Below are positions 50,151 to 64,000 of a stretch of DNA of 64,000 nt, one piece after another (the first letter of the stretch is position 1; each line of letters opens with the position of its first letter). Made by a program: the position numbers and the translations under genes. The stretch is from Aphelocoma coerulescens (lineage: Eukaryota > Chordata > Aves > Passeriformes > Corvidae): the NCBI RefSeq assembly GCF_041296385.1, contig NC_091023.1:4464924-4528923 (forward strand), read 5' to 3'. The notes beneath the pieces are model-generated. The model had not been told where the DNA came from. It ran no database searches and saw only the letters and a list, made by a program, of their open reading frames with translations.

Positions 50151-53100
50151 ACTGAGAGCATGAATGTGGCTGGCAGCTGGTAGCACTTGGCAAACTGTAC
50201 CAGCACAGCCACAGCCAGCCAGGCTCATTCATCTGGTTAGAACAATTCTCCCTTTTCTCTTTTGCTCCCAAAAGCAAATGTCTATTTATTCACATTTAGA
50301 TTGGTCCCAGGGAAGAAATTTAGCACTTTACCTGCCCTGCCATGCAATGTGGTGCCTCATTATGTTTCTGTTTGCACTGTTAACTGGATACCCAATCTTA
50401 GAATTGCCCAAGCCAGGGAAATAGGTTGTTTGACCACCAATCCTTGTAAGCAGGCTAAAATGGGATCTAGGGGACCCTAGTATCAGTTGTTGTCTGTAGA
50501 ACTATCCTTTATTGCCTTCACTGAAGTTATATCCTGACAAAGTGAACTGTGAGCTCTGACCTGCTCCATTCAAAGTGGTGGAATGCACCCAGATTGTTTG
50601 CAGGAGCAGTTTGTTGGGTGGTTCCCCGGTCAGGTCAGGTGTGTACACTTACAGTCTGTTGAAAGAGGGCTGTAGTAAGAATTTCTTCTGTGCAGTCACC
50701 CTTGATTGTGGGTTTCCTTGTGAAGCACTGTAAGTTTTATCTTCATGTAGCAGCAGCCTTTCTCCTCTGCCTGGTAGGGACTGTTCCTGCTGAGGCTCAC
50801 TGCCCAGTGGGAAGTTCTGCATCCTTGGCAGGTGACCAGTCTGTGTGCAGAGCTGGATTTGTGGTTGTCAAGTAGCCTGACTTCACCAGCTTCCTCTTTT
50901 GTGTTTTTTCTAAAAAAGAGTAAATACATGTGGAACAGGACTACTGTTCTGTCTTGCAGAAATACAGGGTTTGTTTTGCTGAACTTTAATTTTTAGAGAA
51001 TGTTAGAAAATGCAGGCAATTGTTTCATAAGTATTCTAAAATGAAGTAGTATTCACAATTCATAGCTTCTGCTCTGTGGATCTTTAATACTTCATTGTCC
51101 TTTGAGTATTTTCATGTGCTGATCTATCCTTCTGCTTTGCATGTACCTGAAATGGTATCTGTGTAGTCCTTTGCTAAATACAGCAAATGTCAATCCAACG
51201 TTTTTCTTTACTAAGTTACTCTTTTATATTACTTACAATAAAAATAGGTCTGCGTGGAGAAACTTGTGTTTTTAATGGATAAAACTTAATGACAGGAGAG
51301 ACAAGAATTACTAGCACCATCTATTCATTGAGAAGCAGTATGTGTGTGTATTTGTGCAGAATTAGGGCACAAACCTCAACAGCTTGAACTATGAGAATTG
51401 CTCCTTTTGCAGTTTCCCTCTAATTTAAGGCCACTCTGTCAAGTGGAGTATCCCACCTTTGCTGATTCATGTCTAAACTCCAAGTAACAAATTCCCATCT
51501 TCTCCACTCAGTGCTTCCAGCAGAATCATAGAGAACAGAAATTCCAAGCTGCTTTCTGATTCTTACTGTTTGAGAAAAAATAATATGGTTAGCTTTAAGG
51601 GAGGTGACTGAGAAGTTGACTTTGATTTCTGTCTGGAAATGCTGATGGCAAGACCTCTGCTCTAAGAACAGTGGGGGGCCCTGGCAAGCCTTTTTCATTG
51701 GGGGATCTAATCCATCTCTCTTAGGAGGTTTGCAGAAGGCATAATCAGATTGTCTAGTCTGATCCACTTGGTGTCAGAGGTCACTGAATTTCATGCAGGT
51801 TGCTCTGTAATGAGTCTTATCTGATATTCTCAAGCATTGACAACATCCAAAGGGTCACAACACTGGCAGTGGAGCCAAGACCATGAAAAACTTTCCTCTT
51901 GAGTGGTTTTAGCTTCTGCATTGTCCTAATTTGTGTCTAAAATTTGACCGCAGTTCCATTGCAGTATTTAAGTGTGCGACTCCATCAATTCCAATAGTTG
52001 CTATCCTGCTAAATATGTCTTGACACCTGGGTCCTTGTGTGTACAGCTGGATTTTCATTCTGTAGAGTAACAATTGCATGGGTGTGTTTGGCAATTGCAG
52101 AGCATGTTGATGAAGTGGACTGTAAAATGAATCCAAAGAGGCAAATGGCAATCTGAAGTGAAATGCATGCAGCCTCTTTCTTATTCCAAATGTACTTTCC
52201 TACCAAATTGTTTGGAAATGTCTCCAGTACTTAGAAATTTGGGATGAAATGTTTCATTTGTTTTTAATTCTACAGCTAATATCTGTGTAGGGAAATTAAT
52301 CCGAAACATACTTTCAGTAGTAGTAGGAGGGAGGAGAGGAGGGAAACCTATAATCAGTAATGTTAGAGCTGGGTATGGTGGAGGACAGAATTTTGGAGCT
52401 GAATTTGTTAAGTGAGGAGGGAACTTGGCAGCTCTGAGCAGTTTTGTTTTAAAAGGGCATAGTGCCATGTAACAGGAAGGTATCAGACCTCTCTGAGGCA
52501 CAGAAGGGGGAAGATTCGGAGCTCTGCTCCTAAATGCCAGGTCTAACTAATCAAAGGAAATGGGATGAGGAAACTGGGAAATTACTGCCTTAGAAACTCC
52601 CAGAAGTTGAAAAAGTAACCAACATCACTGGGTCATGAGTTACAGTATCTAACTGCAGTCTATGACTATTTTGTTTTATGAAAGAAGGGAGTATTGAAAA
52701 GTAGGTAGGGATAGTCTTAATACTTTGAAGAACGATCCTGTGCTGGCCGAGGAGAATCATCCCCATGAACAAAAGGCTGGTTCCCAAAGATATTTCTATG
52801 TGGATTAATCAAATTCATCTGGAACTGAGATGCTTTCAGTCTTCTAAACTTAATTAACTTAATGGTCTTGCACTAGTACAATTGGATGAGAGCCCAAAAA
52901 TGAATGGTTGAGACAGGATGGACTAACATACTTTTTATTGAAGATCAATTGCATATTGCCTGAATGTCCTCTTCATTTGGTTATTTTAACTTGTAACATG
53001 CAGCTTCATTTGATGCCCCCTTCTCTAGCACTGAGAGAGATGGTGAGCAATTGATTCCTTTGTGGGATCAATTAAAGCTGTTGTGGCTGCTTTAAAATGT

Positions 53101-54032
53101 ATAAATACATTCTGTTTCCCTGTTGGCAGCCACAGTGTGACCTTAGTTAAAGTTGCCCCTTGTCGCCCTACCACTGGCCACCAGAGAACACTTACATTCT
53201 CATTTGGATGGACTTTAGGTTCAGAGTGCTCTGAAACAGCTGAGGTGGCATGTGGTTTGTGTCAGCAAGTGATAGATATTTTGATAGAGATGCTGGGTAT
53301 TTTCTTTTTAAATCTGATATTCCTGGAGGTGTCAGTCTGCTGGGTCAAAGTTTCCTGGCCCTTGGAGAGCTCTGCAAAGGAATAACAATCTGTTTATAAG
53401 ATGCAGTGTCTTTTTTATTAGATTATTTATTGTTGCCAAGGAGAAGAAAGCCCATTTCAGTGCATATGGGAAGCTGTGGATCGGTCCAGCACGTGCTCTT
53501 ACAGCCTGAGCAGTGCTTTGGAGCAGTAAAAGCTAAAAACCATCGGACAAGAAGTAGATGCTGCAGAGCTTGGAACCTGAGTCTCGGAATTTTTGTGATC
53601 CCTCTGCTACAAGTGGCCAGAAAACAAGCTTTTCATCAGGCAGAAATGCTAAGAATAGCAAACCCTACACTCAGACACTGCAAATAGAAGACCAAACTTG
53701 TGAAACTGAAACATATGGCAGAAGGCGAGCTCAAGTGCTTCAGGCTTAGCTTTCAGTTTACAAATGGGAGAGAGGTTTTTGCCAGCTGCATGTGCAAAAA
53801 TGTGAAGCCAAATATACTGAGTAACTGAGTTCAGAGGAATGTGGGAAGCTTAGTTCACTCTGCACAAATACAGGTACACAGTCTGGAATTATATCAGGTT
53901 ACCTGAGTTAATTTATATTGTACCATATTGCTCTTAGTCAGAATTTGACCAATAGTCAGTTCTGTAATATTAATTTTTTTTGAGTTTTATGTGATTCATG
54001 TGATTCTCTGAACCTACTATTTGAAGTAGTGA

Positions 54033-54058
54033 GAAGCCTCAAGATACGTTGAGGCTTC
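54033..54058. repeat. Perfect 10-bp hairpin
   Basis: GAAGCCTCAA and TTGAGGCTTC are exact reverse complements around the six-base loop GATACG. No T-run follows, and no ORF or element is attached, so a terminator or microRNA role is not supported. Confidence 0.6.
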
Positions 54059-56732
54059 AAAATTAATGGGAAGTTGCTGTGGTGGGCATGATCCTTACCA
54101 AATAGGAAATTAGAGAGGCCAAAGCATTCTTCTGATGTGAAGAACACTTGAATTTCCTATTGAAAAAAGCTTGAGATGAGGTTATTACCTTGACATGTGG
54201 TTAAGTGGGCTAAAATATATTAATTTCTTAAGGGAATAACGCTGAAATATGAGATACCTGAAGGTACTTAACCAGGAAGGACAGTCCAAGTCCCTAGAAT
54301 TTGTTTCCATCCAAATATACAGATAATTTATTCGTTCTCTTGGACTTTGTTAGTTCTGGATCTCAATCAATCTTCTATATGTTTATGTAGAATTTCATTG
54401 GGCACAACAGGAACATGATGTATGTCCAGCTGTAAAAAATACCAGACTTCAAGGACATCTAATCTTAAACTGGAGAGAGACAGTTTGATATGTCATATGC
54501 ACTATTCTGCTGAATTTTGGTATATTGACAGGAGTGGGACAGAATGAAAAAATAATCCAGTAAATCTTTACAGGAAGACTGAAAGGACAAGGCTGACTTC
54601 ATGGTTCAGGCTTTGCCTCTGGAGTGAAAGAATCAGAGGAAACTTGCAGTAATGAATTTTTATATGTCATTCTCAAAGTGTGGTGCTGGGAGAAGTGGGG
54701 AGCTGCCTTCTTATCTGCTGGGACTTTCTTGAACTGAAGGATATTTGCTCTGCTGAGGAATCAATGCAAGAGCTATTTCAAGGATATATCCCACAGATCC
54801 CATTATTCAGTAGACCTGAAATTCAAATCCTGATTTGACGCTGAAAATAGAAAGTTAAGCATACAAGTGCAACAAAATGCTTCAGCATTCTGGTAAGGAC
54901 ACGCTGTATGAACCAGTTGGAACTGCCTGGTAGGCAGGTGGTGATAACCTGTCACACTTTACCTGCTGTAAACAGCTGAAAACTAACTGAAGGTAACCTT
55001 GTAAAGAATGGAAGGTGTGTGTGTGTTTGTGCTGTGGTAGGTCACAGAAGGCTTAGGATCCCCGTGACACAGGCTCCTGACTAAAGACATGACATACCAG
55101 GAGGAAAAAAAGAGGAGAATGTCCAATTTGCTGAGTGATGTGCTGAGTTGCACAGGGAGGATAATCTGTCTCCAGTCCTGGAACTGCAGCCAGAGATGCC
55201 ATGTACAGGCCCACTGTACCAGCTTCATATTCTGTGCTGCTCAGAGAGAGACTCTCCATCACAAAACAGAGCTCATCTTTTCCACACCAATCAGTCCTCA
55301 CTGTAGTTTTGCAGACAGTTTATAGGTTTTTATAGGTGTGAACACAGAGGAAAGAGCTAGCAGTGCTGAGGAGCTGCCCTGCTATCCAATGTACTTTACT
55401 CTGAAGTGGGTGGGTTTTTTTTTCAATTCTAACTGATTTACCCAGGGGCAGGCCTCCCCAGACATGGAACTGCTGTTTCCCCCAAGTCTGTACTCCCTGC
55501 TGGCAAATAACCTGACAAGTTACAGAGGTTGGCAGGAATCCTTTGAAAAAAATGTTCTTTACAAAAGTAGAACTTTGCTTCTCCTCTAGTAAGTACCTTG
55601 AAGCTTCATCAGCAGTGCTGAATTAAGTTAGTTTGTATTAACATGAATTGCAGTTAGGCTGAGACTTCTTTTACATACAACGTCTAAAGAATCATAGTCA
55701 ATTAATAGGTCTTAAAAATTTTAACATAATATTAATTGCTGTCAGCTCTAAAGTGCAGAATCCACCTATTTTTTTAAGTCTAAACAAAAAGCAATTTGGA
55801 CAAGTCCTGTGGGCTGTCTTGTGTGAGCTCAGACAAGTTGATCCAAAGCAGAGGTCTAGGATTAGCTGTGCACAGAAGGCAAAAAGGCCAGGTCTTTCAG
55901 TATTTCTTGTGTTCCTTATAAATAAAAGGATAAATGGCTCTACAGAACAGCAAAGCAATGTTCCTGCCTATGGAATGAGTGCATCCTTTGCCCTACCCTG
56001 CATCAAAAATATTGTAACCTAAGTCTAGTGTTCTCACCTCCTGAATTAATGTGCAGTTGGCTATTTTTGGGGAGTCTTAACTATCCCAGTTCTTTTTGCA
56101 CTGGGACATTGTGGACATCCTTGGAGTGAAAGCTGATCATACTTTTTGCTTTGATGAACCAAGATGTTCAAGTTAACAGGCAGGCTTTATTCAGAGTTTA
56201 TTTATTTTGAATTTGATTCTCCTGTTCTTCATATTGTAATGCATATGTTCAGAATTGTTACTTGAATCTGTAGTTGCATAAAATGGTGTAGGAAGGGATG
56301 CCTTCAAAATACATAGCTGCTAAATTATGCAAGTTTATTTCCAGTAGATGATGTCTGTGTTGTGTAACTGTAGTGGACCTGGTTATTTCTTGAGCTGACA
56401 TAGGTTAACTCTCTGCAATCTAGCTCTGTTTAATCATATTCAGATGTTAATCTCATGCACATGTTGTAATTTAAGATTGAGACATTGGATTTTTGTCCGT
56501 TTATCCAAATATGGTAATGGTTTTTGTTTTGGGTTGTCAGGTAATAGTTGTTCAGGCTCTGGCCACTAGAGTATACACTCTTCGGCACGGGCTGGAATAT
56601 CAGCCTTCTCTTTTCCCTCTGTAAAGCAGGTGGAGGGTGCCAAATATGCACATGCACCTAGGTCTCCTCTTGATTCCAGCAATAGTTCACTATTCCTTAT
56701 TTGAAAATCAGGGTAGTTCTTCCTGAAGCTGT

Positions 56733-56763
56733 AAAAAAAGAAAAAAAAAAAAGAAAAAAAAAA
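56733..56763 (+). repeat. A-rich tract
   Basis: Runs of 7, 12 and 10 As separated by single Gs. No retrotransposon body was recognised upstream, so it is called a simple repeat. Confidence 0.8.
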
Positions 56764-57409
56764 GTTGAATGAATTTGGGGTTTTTGATTTGCTTTGGTTT
56801 CCCCCACACGCCCTGTTCTTCCCCATCTGGAGACTGCAGCTCTAAGATGTTCCAATCTTTGTTTTGGGAAAGTTGTAGGTCAGTGCAGGAAGTGTGTGTG
56901 ACTGTGTGAAGTGAGGGCAATCCCAGGGGTTGGAGCAGGCTGCCAGTGACCCCCTGGAGCTACTCACCCTACACACAGGCTACTTGTGCCTTGGTGGCTT
57001 CTGTGCTTCAAAGGTGGAAGAGCTTTCACTAGTTGAGGTTAAACCTCCTGTTCTGGTATTGTTTTAACTGGGAGATGACAAAGAAAGGCTGCCAGCCTGG
57101 GTTATCAGTGCAAACAGTGCATGTGTAACAGGACGTTACTTCAGGAACAAATGCTTCACTTTTCTGAGGCAGGAGGTTTCTTGTCTTGTTGGGAGCATTG
57201 TCCAGGAGCTGTAGATAAGAAATTCTTAAAGTAAAAAGCTAGACCCTCCCATTAGTTTTACATTGAATAGAAAAAATTTTATGGGATTTTGCTGACTTTA
57301 CGTGATAGTTATTTATCACCAACAAAATCCTGTTTGCTTCTGAAACCTCTGTCTCACACAATTACCTGGCCACCCACTCACCATCTGCTAAACATGATGC
57401 TGCTTCACT

Positions 57410-57427
57410 AAAGAAAGAAAGAAAGAA
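57410..57427 (+). repeat. (GAAA)n microsatellite
   Basis: About four tandem AAAG units in a pure run of 18 bases. It is short, and may be polymorphic. Confidence 0.8.
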
Positions 57428-60400
57428 TATGATGTTTTATGGAGGAGTTGTTTTGAGATTTGTATGTATGTAAGTGTTGATAACAGAACTAATGGTCTCC
57501 CAGGACCTTTTCTGCACTGCTATTACCTCACCAGCCCACCCCTAACCTGTGGCAGTACCTGGGGTTATGTCTGAAGTTCAGCATTTTGTATTTGGCTCTG
57601 CTGAAGTGTGTGATGCTCGTCAACTCATTTCTGTTTGTCGAGGCCCCTCTGAACTGCGACTCTGCTCTGTAGGGATGTGCTGGTATGACCTTGCTCTGGG
57701 CCCAACGTCCCTGTCCCTTTTCACAAGCAGCCCCTGATGGTTCTAAGTCTTTTGGGGCTATTCTTGCTCTTTTTACAGACAGCTGTCTTGTATTTTTAGG
57801 GCCCAACAGATTACTGAAGGTGCTCTGAAAGGGTTTTACCTAAGTCTTCTAAGCATTGCAAAGGGTTGAATAAAAATTTAAACACCAAATTTGATATTGG
57901 CATCATGGGCATTAGTAACATGCAGGTCTCTTAACTCTGCTCTGAAAATGAGCAGTCTGACATTGAGTTATGAAAGAGTAAATTGGGAGCAAGCAGCAAC
58001 TCAGAAAATACCTGTAAGTGGGGTTTTTTTGTATTAGCCCTGTATCATGTGTCACAGTCTCCAACATCTGTCCTCAGAGTCTGGAACCTTGTTAGCAAAT
58101 CTCTCTGTGGCAATTGCCTCAGTTTGATGGTGAGTCACTTCATGCACTTCAGCTATGATTTCTGCCTTAATTCTTGTCTAGTCCAAATGATTAAGGGAAG
58201 CAATAGTGTAGAGGTTAGGTGAAAAGGTTTTATCTTAGTCAAAGGAATTGGATCATGGTCTATTTTACCAAGCATCTTGAGTCTATAATATTCCATTACT
58301 CTTCCACTAGATTATTGGAGGCAATAGTTAACAAGAGGTATGATGTAAAATAGGACATCACAGATAATATCTGTGACTAAATGTTCTGGTTTGGGCTTAT
58401 GAAAGTGGGTGTCAAACACTATTTCATGAGACAATGAACTGAATCTTGTTAGCATGAGAATGTACAGAAAGACCCCAAACCATTACGGTGTCATGGAGGT
58501 TGGTTAAAGAACAGACGGGTGTACCTTAGGGGAGGAAAAACCCCATAAAACCAAGCAATCCTGACTGTGCTATAATGCAAAGTAACAAGAAAGAATTCTA
58601 TTGTAGCAGAAGGAAAAATGAACTGTACAGAGAGTACAGTAACTGCCATGACTGACCTCTGCCATAATTATTTTTGGGCATGATTTGGTAAAATTGAGAA
58701 CAATTGCATTTCCAAGTGTGTATTGATTTTTCTTCTGTGTTGGCATGAAGTTATAGAGACCACAGTTTAGAAAATTTGGGCCTGATCTTTTGGAAAACCA
58801 CTTTGTCCCAGTCGTCTTGTAGTACTGCTAAAAACAAAGTTCATGTTGTTCAATGCTCTTGTGCACAATCAGGTGCAGATTTCATAGCTGCTTTTGAAAA
58901 GCACTTTTAAAATCCTTTTGCTTGCTTATTGCTCAGATGGGATATGCCCAAGTTCACAAGAATTATGTAGAGCTTAATTTATTAAAGGTTTTAAAACAAT
59001 TTCAGATCTTCTGCAAGGTTCTAAATAAGTATGAAATCTTAGAAGATAATTTTGTGCTTGATCTTACATTTGTTTGAAGTTAGTGGTGAATTTCCCATTG
59101 ATTTCATTAGTGTGGCATGAGGCTCCTGGGGCAAAAGTCCCAGTATATTTTGGTCTATTTTTGGACTTATGTTTGCAAGAAGAGTGGAATGAGTGCAGGC
59201 ATCTCTCATGAGTCAGAGGAGAGAATTCTCAAGTGGGCATAGTTATAATAAATTTAGCTCAAATTCTTCAGCTGATAATTAGAACTAAGGCAGGGAGGAA
59301 ATAGTGAGGACCTTGTCAGAGGTAGTATAATTCCTGACCTCCTCCAATGAGATGGAAGTCCTGTGGTAAAAATAAAAATATTTTTAAAATAACTGGGATG
59401 ACTGTGATTTCTGTCTGATTTGCCTCTTTTCTAGTGAACATGATAATATCTGCTGCAACTAGATCTGACAGTAGAAACTTGGAGGTATATTTTATTAGAA
59501 GCTGATGCATTCTGTTTTGTTCAGTATATTGCTAGGGTTTTTAATGGATTTTATTAACTGTTTGGTTCTCTTAAGTCTACCTAGGTTAGATTACAGGGTG
59601 ACTATATAGTCTAAATATATTTATATATTGGATTAAGCATTGCCATCTTGATTTTACAGATAGTATTTCTAAAGCAGACTAATCTGAGCTGTGAAGAGCT
59701 GCCTGGTTTGCCAGGTAGTAGCTTTTGATTAATAAACTCAGATTTCATTCTGATCTCACACTGCAGCACAGTCAGGTGGCACTGCTGGTGTCTCTGGTGC
59801 AGGCAGTGGAGGAGATCAGCAGGTTGCTATGGGTAGTCAGAAATAAAAAGGCCAAACCATAAAGCCATTCAGGTGCTCACCTCCTGGCATCTTTGGATTG
59901 ATGGCTGTTTGGTGTCTTGTTTTTTGGTGGCTGGTTTGTTTTACTTTTTTTTCCCTTCCTATATTCAAATTTCTATACTGGCTCTTGGTTACATTTTTCA
60001 TGGTCAGACTTGGTGCATGTTCCAGCTAAATGGGGTATATACCCACCCTGCTTCCATTCCATCTGGGGAGAAATTTTGTGCTGCAAAGTCTATTCCAATA
60101 AAGATCATAGAACTGCCTGTCTCCTTTGTTTCTATGAATTGTGGGAAACCTTTTAGCAGGAAATGTTAAATGTGGGTTCCCACATACCACCAAGACTATT
60201 ATCCACTGCAAAAGGGCACAGAGCAATTGAGCCAAATTTGATATGGCCTTTACTAACTTCATCCTTGATTCCTAGTAGACTGCCTTATTTCTCTGTCAAT
60301 TCATTTTCCATGTAGCTTAAGAACTTTTATATGCAATAAAACTTATAATGGTTGTAATTTATTTGCCTCAATATAATTTTGACATCATTCTGTCCCTCTT

Positions 60401-63400
60401 TGCTAGATGCATTCTCCCTAATGGTCAAGAAGACAAACATTTCTGGAATTGCCTTAGGAGGAGTTCCACTGGAGGGTAAAGAGAGACTAAAGTCTCCTAG
60501 GACTACCAAAATGCCTACCCATGAACAAAATATTATATGGACAAAGATGGATTTTGAGAGTATAGCTTGTTCACTTTAACAGGAATTGTGTTGTGTGGTG
60601 GCATGGACATAGTTTTGATTGAAAACTCTGAACTTATTTTGCACATGTAATAGCTGCTGTACAGAACTGATGTGATCATAATTAATTTAATTGGAACCAA
60701 TAAATCTGTCCAGTCAGAGGGATTTTTTTTTAAGTGACTGTGGTAGAATGTGAAATCCTGTGCCTTGGTTTTAGAGTGTCCACAGCCCATTCCCAGCAGT
60801 ATAAGCTCTTGAGGAATTGAATGAGTCCTAATGGGCACACACACCTACCCTGGAAACGCTGTTTGGGAGGTGTCTGCTTTGTGTGGAAGCCGTGGCTTCC
60901 CATGGATCTTTCAAGCCATGCTGTGAGGCATGAAGAGGTCAAATGACTTACCAAAGTCCTGCAGAATGCCAGCTGAAATTAAGATCTAATGTGTTTCTGG
61001 CTTGATTCAGGTTGCTATTTAAGCCACTGGAACACAAAGCAGGTTAGGCAGGGTGGGAGGAAGCCCTGGAGCAGTTGGCTGAGCACTTGAGGGTTGCAGT
61101 TGAAAATGCTGAGGGATTTGCCCGTTTTTCTGGATTCCACGTGGAAACATAGCTCATTTAGAGAGGAGCAGGAAGGTGTTGCTTGTTCTTAATGAACAGT
61201 TCTTGTAAAATTCTAATTACTTATCATCTCTGGAAGTTTTAGATGATAAAGCAGAGTTGTTACATGAAGCCTGTAATGATGTGGAGAAGTGGGTATGAAT
61301 TTTCTGGTGGTCAGCTGGATTCCCATTATTGCCTTCCCTACAGAGTGGCCTGTCCCAAGCAGGACATGTTCCTTGTCTCTCAGGGAAGAACAGCCTCTAG
61401 AGGAGTGAGTTGGTCCCTCCAAGCACAAGGGCAGTGCTCTGGGATGAGAGGAATTCTCTAGGTTTGAGCTGCAGTGCTCTGAGTTTATTCAGGGGGAGAG
61501 TGAGAAGTTTCTATACAAGAGGAAGAATCCTGTCACTGAGCCACTTGTGAACACAGATCCTTGGTGATGGGCTGACTGTCAGACCTGGGTTCTCAGCAAG
61601 AAAAAGGTGCATTAGCCTTGCTAATACTTAAGATTACAGATGGAGTAGTAGCATTTTAAAAGAACTCCTTTTCCTTGGACTTCTCTATTTTACTATACTG
61701 TTCTCCTAAGAATATTACCTTAGCTTACCTCTGGAAAATGGCCAGTGAACCTCGTGAAAGTTTTATGGCAGTTTATTACTGCCTAATTCACCTTTCAAAG
61801 TGAGGGTGAGATTTTCAATTGCTTTCCAGAACTTTGTCCTTGCTTGCTGCATCTGAGGGCCAAAGTTTACACCAAATATTGTAATGTCTGAAGCCGTTAA
61901 GCCCTTGTCATTAATTTGGTGCTTATATTTAATCCTACATAGACAATGATTTTGTCGTGTAGAGAAAGGGCTAATTTTGGAATATTAGGCTAAAATACCA
62001 TACAGAAGTGCTGAAAACTTTTCATTTTTGTGATTTCTAGTTAAGGAATTTTGTCTTTGATTAATACACAGCTGAAAATGCAGTTTGATGTATCTAGAGA
62101 GCTTATATTCAGCATGGCAATAAAAATATCCATTAAATATCAAAAGGAAAAAAATGTTTTGAAACACCTTTAATATTTTGGAGGTTTTTTTGTTCTTTCT
62201 TGCAAGTAAAATAGTATAGTTTTTTAAATTCTCTAACAAAACATTTTACTATGCTCTTAAGACTTAGCAAGTTGCTCTTGTACTCATGAACATGTTCTGC
62301 TATGCTTTACTACCAAACTCTCATTAAAGATGAGTAAGCTCTGGATTGCCTTCCCTTGGAATGGCAACTGATTGGTCCAGTTAAAATGCTAGTAATGTTC
62401 TATGAAAAGGGAGATCTGAAACTAATCTCATTTTTCTCTGCTTTCAAAAACTACCAAAAGGCCAAAAATTAATTTTTACTTTCTTTCATATTTTTCAAAA
62501 TGTTGCTGTACTTTAATATATATATAGAAGTTTCTAGGTGCTTTTTCAGTGGAATTAATTTTACATCTAACTCCATTATTCTAATATAGTATTAAACCAG
62601 TTTTTCCTGTCTGAGGGATTGCATTCACATAGCAAAGGTGTGTCAAGGGTATGGAAGCCCGTGTTTGATTAGCAGTGTGATGTATTTCACCTGTAATGTT
62701 CTTTATATCAAGAAAGGAAAAGATGATGTCTTTTACCTGTGGACTTCTGGAGAGGAGATGTTGCACACAAACACAGCTCCTCGAAGTCAAATTGTCACAT
62801 CAAACAGTCAAGTTTGAGTCTGACATTTGAGGAGATGCAGTACAGAATTAACCCACTGTTAGGTGAGTTTATGTAGTGCTGTTTTCATAGGAGTTGTTAA
62901 ATTTGTCAGGGACTAATTTTATTGTGTGCTGGCTTTCCTCTATCCTGTCAACAGACAGAATTAGACAAAAGCCAAAATATTCAAGCTTCCTCTAATTTTG
63001 GATGCCCAATTTCAAATTCTAGGCAGTGGTTTTGCAAAATGTATAATAGTTCTTGGTCACTAAGGTGTGGCAATGGGAAAGTGGAAGAAATTATCCTGAT
63101 TTAAAAGGCCTGAGTTTGTTTTGGCCCTCAGCACAAGGGATCTCTGTGGTTCATGCAAAGTAGGAGGAAACAAATCATATGTAATAAATGTCAAACTTGT
63201 GATAAGATCTTATCAAAACAAGATCAAATAATTCTCTAATAACAATTCTGTAACCTTTAAAACAGGGTTTGAACCCCATGAGCAGGGATTTGGGTTTGTG
63301 AGCAGTTGCTCTCAGTTACACTATTGCCCTGTGCTGTAGCACTGGGGACTGATGGAGCCTGGCAGTCCCAGGCAACATTACCAGCATTCTCTAGTGTGGG

Positions 63401-64000
63401 TGGTTTTTCTTTTGCTCTGGTTTCTTCTGTTTGTGTTGGTTTGCAGTTTTTGTTGTTTGTTCTTTTTTACTTTTTTGTTTTTCTTCTATAAATAAAGTGG
63501 AATCTATTTGGCCTGGAGGATTCATTCCAGTTTTTCCCCTTCAAAATCTGTTTTGGTATTTTGATAACAAGAGAAAATGAAACTTGCAAAGTAATCCAGT
63601 CTACTTGAGACAGGATTATTTTCAGAGGCCATCAAATGAAAGGATCATCACAAACTGAGGTCATTTTATGCTATAGAGCTCTCATGCAAAGTTTTGATGT
63701 AAGTGGGGTGCCAGATTAGTTCAGCTGAAATTGCACAAATGCTCTAATGTGTTACAGAAACAGCAAAGTACAGACTTTCCAGTCTAACTAATATAAAATC
63801 AAAGTTGTAATTCTGTAATCTACTAGCAGCCAACTATCTTCAAACCACTCTATTTCTAAAAGAAGCAATTTGGCTATAGTGGCCCATTTTCTAGTTGTAT
63901 GACTTTGAATAAATGCTTTTAATGGCACAGCATTGGAGTGTCACAAATGCACCTCTTTGGTTTTGCACTATAAATTTGAAGATAATTTCCTGCTTTTAGT

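Larger units (their letters stand above)
50151..64000. other. Unique noncoding sequence, no gene recognised
   Basis: Nearly 14 kb with no recognised repeat body or gene. Simple features include a perfect hairpin at 54033-54058, short GT repeats near 55017-55028, an A-rich tract at 56733-56763, a GAAA repeat at 57410-57427 and T/G-rich sequence around 63425-63485. Open frames are at most 107 codons and unremarkable. A splice-like open interval at about 60407-60475 was considered and not called. Confidence 0.55.

Noticed and set aside
60407..60475. Open interval between a CTCTTTGCTAG acceptor and a GTAAAG donor
   Set aside because: Two frames are open with unrelated peptides, the donor is mediocre, and neither peptide is recognised. 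It is no better than many chance matches.
63258..63300. Possible CR1 remnant (AACCCCATGAGCAGGGATTT)
   Set aside because: The similarity is limited to about 20 bases with no flanking CR1 context.
1..64000. Search for tRNA/rRNA genes, CRISPR arrays, operons, prokaryotic elements and retroviral coding regions
   Set aside because: None seen by reading. The CR1 content, splice-like signals and CpG depletion indicate vertebrate nuclear DNA. Diverged LTRs could be missed without a database search.

Overview
This window looks like ordinary noncoding DNA from a bird, either intergenic or inside a large intron. Four copies of a CR1 (chicken repeat 1) non-LTR retrotransposon, the dominant avian interspersed repeat, can be recognised. 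The rest is AT-rich, CpG-poor unique sequence broken up by poly-T/poly-A tracts and a few short microsatellites. Open frames are short and fit chance. No gene was recognised on either strand, and there are no tRNA or rRNA genes, CRISPR arrays, operons or prokaryotic signals. CR1 also occurs in turtles and crocodilians, so 'bird' is the best guess rather than proven.

Layout: 1-147 is a G/T-rich low-complexity tract. From 148 to 11466 nothing is recognisable. A minus-strand CR1 lies at 11467-12245, with decayed reverse-transcriptase reading frames joined directly to the CR1 3' terminus. From 12246 to 26887 the sequence is unique apart from poly-T runs and small palindromes. At 26.9-27.9 kb there is a cluster of splice-like signals, including one exon-like interval with good acceptor and donor (27787-27866). 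At 33.44-33.69 kb there is a cluster of POU-octamer-like motifs resembling an enhancer. A second exon-like interval is at 36349-36421, followed by an imperfect hairpin at 36571-36660. A CR1 3' fragment (minus) is at 36926-37305. A plus-strand CR1 (40195-41063) has lost the catalytic core of its reverse transcriptase and ends in a GT/TA microsatellite. Another minus-strand CR1 3' region starts at 42983. The remaining 20 kb is unique sequence, with one CpG-retaining patch at 49.5-50.15 kb.

No genes act together here. The supportable biology is the decay of CR1 copies, including two with different internal deletions, plus a handful of weak candidates for exons or regulatory DNA that need conservation or RNA data. 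I found no convincing sign of an undescribed biological system.
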